Shown here: positions 42,137 through 51,100 of the stretch, piece by piece | How positions within the stretch are numbered: position 1 is the first letter of the stretch | How the letters are laid out: each line of letters starts with the position of its first letter | Source: Poriferisodalis sp965262965 | GTDB taxonomy: Bacteria; Actinomycetota; Acidimicrobiia; Acidimicrobiales; Poriferisodalaceae | Length of the DNA stretch: 64,000 nucleotides | NCBI RefSeq assembly: GCF_965262965.1 | Contig: NZ_OZ253573.1 | Coordinates: 496,001 to 560,000 of the forward strand | Direction: 5' to 3' | Translations under genes and position numbers: made by a program | Notes under the pieces: model-generated | What the model was told of the DNA's origin: nothing | The model's database searches: none | Seen by the model: only the letters and a program-made list of their open reading frames with translations

Positions 42137-43288
42137 GTGCGACGCTCCAAGCGCCTCACCGCCAAGACAGTCCAACACGCGCCGCCTGGCAAGCACGCGG
42201 ACGGGGACGGACTCACGCTCGTCGTCAAGCCCAGCGGCACCCGATCATGGGTCGTGCGCTTGACCGTCGACGGCAAGCAACGCGACATCGGCATCGGCGG
42301 CTACCCAGGCGTCAGCCTCGCCGATGCCCGACTGCGGGCGGCGGAGATGCGCGCTGACGCCATCCAAGGTAACGATCCGACAGGCGCCGAACGCACCAGC
42401 GATGCCCCAACGTTTGCGGTCGCCGCCAAGGTCGTCCACGAGATGAACCTGCCTCGGTGGCGCAACAAGCACGCCGCTAACGAATGGCTCGCCAGCCTCG
42501 AGCGCTACGCATTCGACCGAGTCGGCAACGTTCCAATGCAGCGCATCGAACGAAGCGACGTCATCGCCGTACTCTCCCCGATCTGGACCACAAAGCCGGA
42601 GACGGCACGGCGCGTGCGACAGCGGATCCGCAAGGTCATGCAGTTCGGCATGGCGCACGGATGGGTTGACACCAATCCCGCCGGCGAAGCCATCGACGGC
42701 GCTCTCCCGTCAATGCCCAAGGTCAAGAACCATCAGCGAGCACTCCCCTACTCAGAGGTGCCGGCAGCCGTCAACAAGATCGCACAGTCTCGTGCGAGCG
42801 AAGCATCGAAGCTGTGCCTCCGTTTCTTGGTCCTGACCGCAGTTCGATCTGGCGAGGCACGAGGAGCCCGCTGGTTCGAAATCGATGCAGCGAACGCCAC
42901 TTGGACAATTCCCGCCGAACGCATGAAGGCGAATGGAGAGCACCGCGTGCCGCTCAGCCGCCAAGCACTCAGCACCCTCCAATCTGCCAGGGCCCTCGAA
43001 GACGGCAGCGGCCTTATCTTCCCCAGCCCACTTCGCCGAGGTGAACCCCTGAGCTGGCAGGCGCTGCTCAAGCTGCTGCGCACCTACGACATGGACACAA
43101 CAGTCCACGGCTTCCGATCAGCGTTCAAGACCTGGTGCATCGAACAGACCGCGACACCGTGGGCTGTCGGTGAAGCCGCCCTAGCCCACGTCGTGGGCAA
43201 CAGTGTCGAAGCCGCCTACGTCCGGTCGGACCTGTTCGACCAGCGCCGCGAGCTCATGCAGGACTGGGCTGACTTTGTTGCACCATGA
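42137..43288 (+). CDS. P4-type tyrosine integrase
   Basis: 383-residue site-specific recombinase. N-terminal DUF4102-like arm-binding domain (GDGLTLVVKPSGTRSWVVRLTVDGKQRDIGIGGYPGVSLADAR), a core-binding domain, then the catalytic domain with Arg237 (AVRSGEARGARW), His324 and Arg327 (HGFR), His351 (LAHVVG) and the nucleophile Tyr361 (VEAAYVRSD). GTG at 42137, about 130 bp after the tRNA; an open frame extends back to 41501 across the tRNA and is not coding. It should catalyse integration and excision at the 19-bp repeat. Confidence 0.95.
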   Translation: MRRSKRLTAKTVQHAPPGKHADGDGLTLVVKPSGTRSWVVRLTVDGKQRDIGIGGYPGVSLADARLRAAEMRADAIQGNDPTGAERTSDAPTFAVAAKVVHEMNLPRWRNKHAANEWLASLERYAFDRVGNVPMQRIERSDVIAVLSPIWTTKPETARRVRQRIRKVMQFGMAHGWVDTNPAGEAIDGALPSMPKVKNHQRALPYSEVPAAVNKIAQSRASEASKLCLRFLVLTAVRSGEARGARWFEIDAANATWTIPAERMKANGEHRVPLSRQALSTLQSARALEDGSGLIFPSPLRRGEPLSWQALLKLLRTYDMDTTVHGFRSAFKTWCIEQTATPWAVGEAALAHVVGNSVEAAYVRSDLFDQRRELMQDWADFVAP

Positions 43289-43719
43289 GACATCCATTTA
43301 ATCGCCGCACAACGGACCGCTGGTAGTCGATCAGATCCTGACGTACTGCCGCTGATGTTGATCGTCTTCCTGTCGCGGCGGGCGAGCCGAGGCGGCGGCC
43401 CACTCCAATCATGCGCTCACAACCTCACGCAAACCGACATGCATGTCACGGTATTGGGCTGGCAGCGCCGGTGGGGGTGGCGCTCGCAGTCGCGGCGGAG
43501 AGGTGACGCGACCGGCGGCCGGAATCGGCAGATCGGCCTCCAATGCGGCCACAGGGCACGCCTCCGCCGCTGAGCAGCGACCGGCGACCTGGTGCGCCAT
43601 GTCGGCAATCGAGGCCATCCGCTGAGCGTCTGCTGGGTCCGCACACCTGTTCGGTTGGCGACTGCCGCCCGACGCATAGGCTCGCCTGCCGCGCCGTGGG
43701 GAGAACGGAGACCCTTCGC
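43289..43719. other. 431-bp gap without a recognised gene
   Basis: Between the integrase and the OLD nuclease. It holds only short overlapping frames without family resemblance. The last ~40 bp (GTGGGGAGAACGGAGA) supply the likely ribosome site of the OLD gene. No repeats or RNA structures stood out. Confidence 0.5.
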
Positions 43720-45606
43720 ATGCACATTGAACGAGTCACGCTGTCGAGTTTCCGCTGCTTCGCCGCTGATGCGAGCACCATTGAGCTTGATGCGGCGTTC
43801 ACTGCTTTCGTCGGCGCCAACGGCACGGGCAAGACCGCCGTGTTCGCCGCGTTCGGCCGCATGTTCGGGGTTTCTCGCGCCGAGCGTCAGGTAGTGCGCG
43901 AGGACTTTCACGTTCCGATCGACGAAACCAAGCCGCCGCCTACGAGGAAGCTATGGATTGAGGCGGTGATCGCCTTCCCTGAGCTCGACAGTGTCGGCGG
44001 TGCAGCAGGTGCCGGAGAGGAGGTGGACGATGTCGCTGAACCCGATCCCCTCGGGGGAGGGTCGGCGACCGTGGCGGAATTCTTTCGACATATGGCGGCG
44101 AACGGGGAAGGGCAACTGAAGTGCAGATTCCGCCTCGACGCCGAATGGACCAACGACGGCTCGGTGGACGGGACTGTGACCGAGACGCTGCGGGTGATCC
44201 GCACATTGGACAGCGATTATGGCGACGACGACTGCAGCCCGTTACGGGCAATGGATCGGAGCCGAATACAGATGGTCTATGTGCCGGCGTCTCGCGACGG
44301 CGCACGCCATCTCACGGCATTCCTGAAATCCCGGCTGTGGCAAGCAGGACAGTGGACCGAGAAGTTCCGGGCCGTCGTCGACAAAGCCGCCGCCAAGGTC
44401 AGCGATCGATTCCGCGCCGAGCCCGTCGTGAAGGCAGTCGAAGGAGCGCTAAGCGAACGTTGGAATCACCTGCACCGCGGAGAGTTCGATGCCCAGCCGA
44501 CGTTTCGCCCGAATGATCGTGATCTCGCGCAGCTCGTCAACAAGTCTCGGCTGGTGTTCGATCCGGGCGAGTCCGGCCGCGAGCGGACCGCGGACCAGCT
44601 CAGCGACGGTCAGCGCTCGCTACTGCACATTGCCCTGACCGCTGCGACGATCGACATCGAGAGCACGATCGCCTCCGGCGGCCACGTGGAAGAGTTCGAC
44701 TCCGACGCTGTGCGATTGCCGTCCCTCACTTTGCTCGTTGTGGAGGAACCCGAGAACAGCCTCTCGCCTTACTTCTTGTCGCGCATCGTTTCCCAAATGC
44801 TCGACATCGGCGCAGGCGCGCGGGCACAAGCGCTGGTGTCGAGCCAGTCAGCGAGCGTTCTGGGTCGGGTCGATCCGCGCGCTGTGCGCCACTTCCGGCT
44901 CGACGCGGAATCCCTCACCGCCGAGGTCAACTGTCTCAAGCTGCCTGCCAGCGCCGATACCGCGGCGACCTACGTTCGTGAAGCAGTGCAGGCGTACCCG
45001 GAGCTGTATTTCGCCAAGTTCGTCGTCCTAGGAGAGGGGAGTTCCGAACAGGTCGTCATACCGAGGCTGGCTCAGGCTACGGGCACCTCGATCGACCAAT
45101 CCTTCGTAGCAGTGGTGCCCCTCGGCGGGCGCCACGTCGGACACTTCTGGAGGCTCCTGCGCGGACTGGGGGTCCCCCATGTGACGCTTCTGGATCTCGA
45201 CCGTGGCCGGTGGGGCGGCGGCGCGGGACGGCTTCAGACGACGTGCCGCGAACTTGAAGCGGTCGGCATCCAGGCGCTCGTCGGTCTCGACCGATTCGAG
45301 AACGCCGAGGACCTCGGAGACCTCGGCGAAGACGACTTTGCAGCGGTGGTCGCGGCCCTCCAAGAAGAGGGTGCGGTGTTCTGCTCGCCGCTCGACCTGG
45401 ACATGAGCATGCTGAACGCGTTCCCCGACGCGTACAAGCAGACCGAGGAAGATCAAACCGGGCCGCAAGCCACGCCGGCTTTCGATGCCGTTCTCGGGGC
45501 GAACGGAAGTGCTGAATTCTACGAGTCGTCCGAACAGGGCATCGAGTGGGGCGAGGAGATGCGGTGGTACCGCTATTTATTGGCCCTTCGTCTTTTGTTG
45601 GGATGA
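43720..45606 (+). CDS. OLD-family ATPase/TOPRIM nuclease, 3' end cut by ISL3
   Basis: 628 residues. N-terminal SMC/ABC-like ATPase: Walker A GANGTGKTA (Lys38), the ABC signature-like LSDGQRSLLHIAL, Walker B-like LLVVEEPENSLSP. C-terminal TOPRIM nuclease with VVLGEGSSEQ (Glu about 438) and LLDLDRG (Asp about 490). OLD proteins cleave DNA and act in phage defence (P2 Old, GajA of Gabija); no UvrD-like GajB partner is next to it, so it is a stand-alone class 1 OLD. The final codons (LALRLLLG and stop) come from the insertion sequence. Joining the flanks of both insertion sequences restores RYLFLGRSKPTTHL, a natural OLD C-terminus, and a stop at 48196-48198. ATG start at 43720; the frame opens at 43543. 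Confidence 0.88.
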   Translation: MHIERVTLSSFRCFAADASTIELDAAFTAFVGANGTGKTAVFAAFGRMFGVSRAERQVVREDFHVPIDETKPPPTRKLWIEAVIAFPELDSVGGAAGAGEEVDDVAEPDPLGGGSATVAEFFRHMAANGEGQLKCRFRLDAEWTNDGSVDGTVTETLRVIRTLDSDYGDDDCSPLRAMDRSRIQMVYVPASRDGARHLTAFLKSRLWQAGQWTEKFRAVVDKAAAKVSDRFRAEPVVKAVEGALSERWNHLHRGEFDAQPTFRPNDRDLAQLVNKSRLVFDPGESGRERTADQLSDGQRSLLHIALTAATIDIESTIASGGHVEEFDSDAVRLPSLTLLVVEEPENSLSPYFLSRIVSQMLDIGAGARAQALVSSQSASVLGRVDPRAVRHFRLDAESLTAEVNCLKLPASADTAATYVREAVQAYPELYFAKFVVLGEGSSEQVVIPRLAQATGTSIDQSFVAVVPLGGRHVGHFWRLLRGLGVPHVTLLDLDRGRWGGGAGRLQTTCRELEAVGIQALVGLDRFENAEDLGDLGEDDFAAVVAALQEEGAVFCSPLDLDMSMLNAFPDAYKQTEEDQTGPQATPAFDAVLGANGSAEFYESSEQGIEWGEEMRWYRYLLALRLLLG

Positions 45607-45634
45607 GGTTGGGTTGAGGGTCCGTTTGTAGGGG

Positions 45635-45688
45635 TCGAGGCCCTGGGGGGATCGGTGTTTGGAGACGCCGAACCCTGGAGGGCCTCGA
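45635..45688 (+). promoter_or_regulatory. Hairpin overlapping the ISL3 transposase start
   Basis: Perfect 10-bp inverted repeat TCGAGGCCCT (45635-45644) / AGGGCCTCGA (45679-45688). The right arm overlaps the ribosome site (GGAGG) and ends on the A of the ATG at 45688. In a read-through transcript this would hide the start, as in other insertion sequences that avoid activation by outside promoters. Confidence 0.6.
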
Positions 45689-46882
45689 TGGCGAGTGATG
45701 TTATGTCGGTGCGGCTGTGGCTGTGGCGCATCAAAGTGGAGGGGGTCGTCGTCGACGCGCCGGAGGAGCTGGTGGTGCGGGTGTGCTCGACGGTGCGCCG
45801 CCCCAGATGCCCCGATTGCGGGGTCCCCGGGCGGGAAGGTTCATGACCGCGGGGACAACAAGATCCGCGACTTGGAGGTGTCGGGGCGGCCGGTGACGCT
45901 GATCTGGGAGCGGCGGCGGCTGGTGTGCGAGCCGTGCGGCAGCCGTTTCAGTGAGGGCCATCAGGGGTTCGAGGGCCGCGTCACGGCGCGTCTGGCGCGC
46001 CGGCTGGTCAAAGACGCCCGTGCGATGACGGTCAACGCGGCAGCCAAACGCCACCAGGTGAGCTGGAAGCTGGTGAACGCGCTGGTGGTCGCATGGGCGG
46101 GGCTGGTCGGCGAGCACCGCCGCCGGCAAAGATGCCGGGTGCTGGGGGTGGAGGGGACCTCGATCCGCAAGCGGCACCGCTGCGTGACGGTGATCGTCAA
46201 CGGCGACACCGGCGAGGTGCTCGCCATGGTGCCCCACCGCGACGCCCAGGCGCTCAGCGCGTTCCTGGCCGCCCAAGGGCCCCGATGGTGCAAAGCCGTG
46301 AAGGTCGTCGTCTGCGACGGCTCGGCGGCGTACAAAGCAGCGATCGACGCGCGGCTCGGCCACGCCCGCCACGTCCTGGACCGGTACCGGGTCATCAGAT
46401 GGTTCCAAGCAGGGCTCACCGCGGTCCGCCGAGACGTCCAGCGCCGCCCCGAAGGCTCCAAGCCCGCTTTCGACCGCGACGTGTTCCGGGCGAGATTCCT
46501 GCTGATGCGCAGACCCGACAAGCTCGACGCCGCCGACCAGGCCCGCCTTGACGTCCTGTTCGCCGCCCACCCACGGCTCAACCCAGCCCGGGACGCGCTC
46601 GGCGAACTGCACGGCCTCTATCTCGCCGACGACCACAAAGGCGCGATGGCAGCGCTCGACCGCTTCGCCGACATCTACGCCACCGGGCTGATCCCCGAGT
46701 TCAGCGACACCGTCGACGCCTTCTTGGCCTGGCATGCCCAGATCCTCGACTGGCACCGAACGGGGCGGCCCCCCAACGGCCGAATCGACCGCACCAACAA
46801 CCTGCTCCAAGTCCTGCGACGCCGAGCCCACGGCTTCACCAACTACGCCAACTTCGAAGCCCGCGGACTCCTCCTAACATGA
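45688..46882 (+). pseudogene. ISL3 transposase, frameshifted
   Basis: DDE-type transposase of the ISL3 family in two frames. The first 53 codons (from ATG 45688, SD GGAGG) encode the N-terminal zinc-binding start (CPDCGVPG). The second frame, one base ahead, continues from KVHDRGDNKIRDLEV through CEPCGSRF, HTH, the DDE core (VCDGSAAYKAAI, HVLDRYRVIRWF ... RTNNLLQVLRRRAHGFTNYANF) to the stop at 46880-46882. The break is at GTCCCCGGG (about 45824-45832); removing one C restores the reading. Either inactive, a sequencing slip, or +1 frameshifting at CCC-G. Confidence 0.85.
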
Positions 46883-46965
46883 ACCCCGCCGAACCCAGCA
46901 GCCCGAATCCCAACAAAAGACGAAGGCTCTATTTATTCCTCGGCCGCTCAAAGCCGACCACGCAC

Positions 46966-48061
46966 CTAGTGTCCTGTTTGGGGAATTCGTTGGATATATG
47001 TGGCGAGGCTGTCGAGTATCTCGTCGGCGGTCTTGCGCCATATGAAGGGTTTGGGGTCGTTGTTCCAGTTGTCGACCCAGGCGTTGATGGAGTCTTTGAG
47101 GTCTGTGACGCTGGTGTGGGTGCCGCGGCGGAGCCATTTGGTGGTCAGCTCGGAGAACCAGCGCTCGACGAGGTTCATCCAGGAGCTGTAGGTGGGGGTG
47201 AAGTGGAGCTTGAAGCGGGGGTGGCGCAGCAGCCAGCGCTTGATGGAGGGCGTTTTGTGGGTGGAGACGTTGTCGAGCACGATGTGCACGTCGAGGTGCT
47301 GCGGGATCTCTTTGTCGATGAGGTTCAAGAACTTGCGGAACTCCTCGGCGCGGTGCCGCGGCGTCATCGAGGTGATGACCTTGCCCGAGGCGGTGTCGAG
47401 GGCCGCGAACAGGTCGGTGGTGCCGTGGCGGCGGTAGTCGTGGGTGCGCCTCTGGGGTGTGCCGGGCATCAGCGGCAGGATCGGGGGCGGTGCGGTCCAG
47501 TGCCTGTATCTGGGTCTTTTCGTCCACGCACAGCACCACCGCGGCCTCGGGGGGGTTCAGGTACAGCCCGGCCACGTCGCGGACCTTGTCGATGAACTGC
47601 GGGTCCGGGGACAGCTCGGACTCCTCGGCGAGGTGGGGCTTGAGCCCGAACGCCTGCCAGATGGCATGCACCGACGACGGCGAGATGCCCGCCGCTTTGG
47701 CCATCGACCGCACCGACCAGTGCGTCGCGTCCGCCGGCGTGCTCTCCAGGGTGAGCACGATCACCCTCTCGACGGCGGCGTCGTCGATGGTGCGCGGCGG
47801 GCCCGGCCGCGGGTCGTCGCAGAGCCCGTCGAGGCGGCGCTCGGCGAACCGGCGGCGCCACTTGGACACCGTCGCGGGATGGCACCCCAGCCCCGCAGCG
47901 ATCTCCTTGTTGGGGCGGCCCTCGGCCGCGCCCAGCACGATGCGGCACCGCAGCGCCAGCGCCTGGGACGACTTGGGCCGCCGCGCCCACCGCTCGAGCG
48001 TCTCGCGTTCCTCGCCGTCCAGCACGATCGCGACCGTCGGCCGTCCCCGCCGTGCACCCAT
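46966..48061 (-). pseudogene. IS630 transposase, frameshifted
   Basis: The first part (ATG 48061) has the helix-turn-helix domain (SQALALRCRIVLGAAEGRPNKEIA ... HPATVSKWRRRFAERRLDGL), a second HTH and VLCVDEKTQIQALDRTAP with the first Asp of the DDE triad. The second part, in the +1 frame, continues from LPLMPGTPQRRTHDYRRHGTTDLFAALD through HIVLDNVSTHK (second Asp) and WMNLVERWFSELTTK (Glu) to a stop at 46966. The break is at a G5 run on the plus strand (47483-47487; C5 in the coding sense, CCC-GAT). If it continued in frame one the protein would run out of the element. Confidence 0.85.
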
Positions 48062-48140
48062 GTCCGCCTCCGATCATCGCCTGCCGCAGCCACGCTGCCG
48101 CCCCACCATGATAACGCGCCGAACTAGCCAAACAAGACAC
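46969..48140 (-). mobile_element. IS630-family insertion sequence
   Basis: 1,172 bp between TA dinucleotides (46967-46968 and 48141-48142), the IS630 target duplication. Terminal inverted repeats GTGTCCTGTTTGG (left) and GTGTCTTGTTTGG (right, reverse complement) match at 12 of 13. Inserted 29 bp past the ISL3 target duplication in what was OLD/STAND 3' sequence. Confidence 0.92.
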
Positions 48141-51100
48141 TAGGCGCGTCGTGCGATGTCCCCGCAGGCGCCCGCCGTCATAGACGGCCGCGTCGGTGAT
48201 CCGCAGGAATCCTGCCCACGGATCCCGGCGGTGTCGGGGCCTGATGGCTTGCTTCTCGCCGATCGTGGCCCACACGAGCGCTGATTGCGTCTCGTTGAGA
48301 AAGCTCGCGAGACTGTCTTCGCGCATGAGCAGCACACCATGGCTGTTGTCGTGGGCCGATGAATCGAACGCCGCGAGCGTCCCGTCCGCATGCACGAAGT
48401 CTGCTCCGTAGCCGGTCCATCGCAGCCCGAGGGCGTCGGCTATTCGGGGGCTGGGCCGGTAGAACTCAGCGCCGTGGGCCAATGAACAGTCGTATTCGCC
48501 GCCGTTGGCGCTGCATTCGAATGCGGCTGATTGCAGCGCTATTGGGCATTGCGGACCGTCACGGGGCTCTGGCTGCTGGGCTCCCAGGTGGTCGCCGAGA
48601 AGCGCTCGGGATGCGGTGCTCCATCCGAGTTCTCCGAAGAACAGCTCATGGCTCCGTGGCGGTTCTGGCATCCAGCGACCCGAATAGTCCACCTCTCGGG
48701 ACCAGGCGATGAAGTCTTCGACGTCGGAGGTGTCGATGAGATAGCCGCACGCGTACAGCCAGATCTCGCGCTGGTCGACCTCGTGAGGGTCGTAGCCCGT
48801 CGGAGGCGATGACTGCCAGACATCCATGCCTTGGAGCTTGATCCATGTGCTGCCGCTGTCGGGGTCGATGAAGCGCAGCTGCTGGTTGCGGTCTGGAATG
48901 TCGGCCTCGCGGCGCAGCCACAGCATGTCGTCGGTGTCATCGGGGGAAGCGATCGGCGCGTCGTGGCGCCACCATCTGCTAGCGGTCCCAGACCGTTCGC
49001 GGGATGCTGTTGCGGGCGCGACGATGGCGGAGGGGTCGATGTCGCGAACCGAGAGTTGCCACGCTCCGCTGTATTCGTGTGCGGGTGCTTCGTCGTCGTA
49101 GCGAGCCCGGTACTGGTAGCGGTCCGATATGTGCGCCAGGATCTCGTGGTATCCGATCCATTGGTATTTCTTGCCGATGCGTTCGGGCTTGCGGGTGCCG
49201 CGGCTGGCATTGCTGTTCGAGCTGGAGATGCGCCAGTCGAGGTCGCCGAAGCGTTCGATGGTCCACCCCAGGTCGAATGCCCTCCATAGCACGTAGCGCT
49301 GGATGACCTCGAGACTCAACCGCGGTTCAGGAGCGTCGCGAGCGGCCTTGATCTGTTGGTATGCGGTCTGCTGCTCGTCGCTGAGGGCTGCGAGGAACCG
49401 CTCCTCGGGATCGGGATCGAGATCGGGCTCTTCAACCGTGAACGGGAAAATCGGCTCTTCGGCATCGTCGAATTCGGCGTGGAGCAGAGCGCTGAGGGCC
49501 GCCAGGTAGGCCTCGCTGGTGCGGGTGCGACTGGGTCTCCACAGGGATTCGAACATCTCGTTCAGGTCGGGGTCGAGGACCCGCCTGAACGCTTCGGCGC
49601 GCTGTTCGGGTGACTGCCAGGGGGACTCTGTGATCGGCACGGTCAGCCAATGGCGCGATGCCGAGTTGGTGCCGATCACGTAGCGGGCGAAATCCCAGCG
49701 CATCGCCGAGAAGGCGATGCGTCGGTGCACCCTCTCCGTGTTCGTCAGTTCCGGCTGATCTTGGCGGAGGGGGGGATCGAGCCTCTCCATCTCGCTGTCG
49801 TCTGGGATGTGGGGCCAATCGCTGCCGTATGGCGGCACGACAAGGCTGCTCTCCACGTCGATGCTGGCATCGAGGCACTGTGCGCGTTCGATGACCCCGC
49901 GCGCGTAGTCCCGCAACAGGATGTGGGCCGGAGGCCTGCCGTCGGCAAATATCAACCGATACACGGCCTCAGCCAGCGGGGCGAGCGCTTGGGCGTCGAT
50001 TATGCGCATCGCCACGCCGTACGCGGCTGCCATGACCCGCTCTCGCACGTAGGGATCGTCCACATCGTCAAAGCGCTCGACAAGATCGCACGACAGCGCG
50101 ATCTTGTCGGTCAATACCGCTACGAGGCCTTTCGTTGCGCGATCGCGGACGAAGCGATGCGAGGCCGTCAGACACCACGCCAACACGACAGCACATGCCT
50201 CTGCGGCCTCGTCGTCTAGCGCGGTGACGCGTTCGGGGTGCTTCTCTGTCCAGTCGAGGAGGCGGTCCAGCGGTCCCTCTCGACCATATGCCCGATGCAG
50301 GTAGTGGGACCAGACGGCGTCGCGGTCAGGCATCTCGAGGTTTCGCAGATGCTCGTCGAATATCGCTCCGAGGGGATGATGAGGCACGACAGCGCATGCC
50401 ATGAGTGCGTCGAAGGCCTCCTCGGTGCCCCGGCGGAATGCCGTACCCAGCAAATCGACGACCAGCGCCCGGCAGTCCGATCCGATTCGAGCCGGGTCTC
50501 GCCATGGCAGCCCGCTCAAGAAAGCGCGCCTGACTTCGGGGTCTGTGCCGTGACTCGAGAGTGCTGATGGCAGCTCGACTCCGCGCAGCTCCGGCAGCAA
50601 GATGCTCAACGCCTCAAGGGGCGCGTTCCAAAGCTCCCAGCCCTCGACTCTGCTCCCGGCCTTCCCACCTGTCAACGCGGCGGCCAGCCCTGCGGCGTCG
50701 CCGCATCGCTCAATGAGGTGCTTGGCGATCAGATGGTCAGCGAACCACTCATAACCGAACGAGACGCTCCAGTCGTCTTCGCGGTCAGACCCCGGGCTCT
50801 CCAACAACAACCCGGCGTCGACGAGCGCTCGATACAGCGAAAGCCGATAGCCGCTGCTCGGTGCCAGCGGATCGACAAGTTCCCGGGCCTTGCGCCTCGA
50901 GAGCCAGCGAACTGCACGCCCGGCAAGCTCTGAAGCCACAGCGTCGAGTGCGCGGGCGACGATGCGATCGCGGGGGTCGTAGTCCAGCTTGTCAGCGATC
51001 ATTGCTTCGATCGCGTTCAGGTGCCTGCCAAAGACTGTGGTGACGCCCTCAGTTCCGACCGGGATGATGCGTTCGCCGCGGTTGTGCAGACCCTCGCAGA

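Larger units (their letters stand above)
45582..46929 (+). mobile_element. ISL3-family insertion sequence
   Basis: 1,348 bp bounded by near-perfect 23-bp inverted repeats (45582-45604 and 46907-46929, sharing CCTTCGTCTTTTGTTGGGAT) and flanked by the 8-bp target duplication TATTTATT (45574-45581 and 46930-46937). The 8-bp duplication and the transposase are typical of ISL3. Inserted into the 3' end of the OLD gene. Confidence 0.94.

Noticed and set aside
43409..43618. Small minus-strand protein between integrase and OLD gene
   Set aside because: No ribosome site, no recognisable motif, and Pro/Ala composition typical of shadow frames.
43720..45606. Gabija system
   Set aside because: An OLD/GajA-like gene is present, but no UvrD-like GajB gene is adjacent or in the island.
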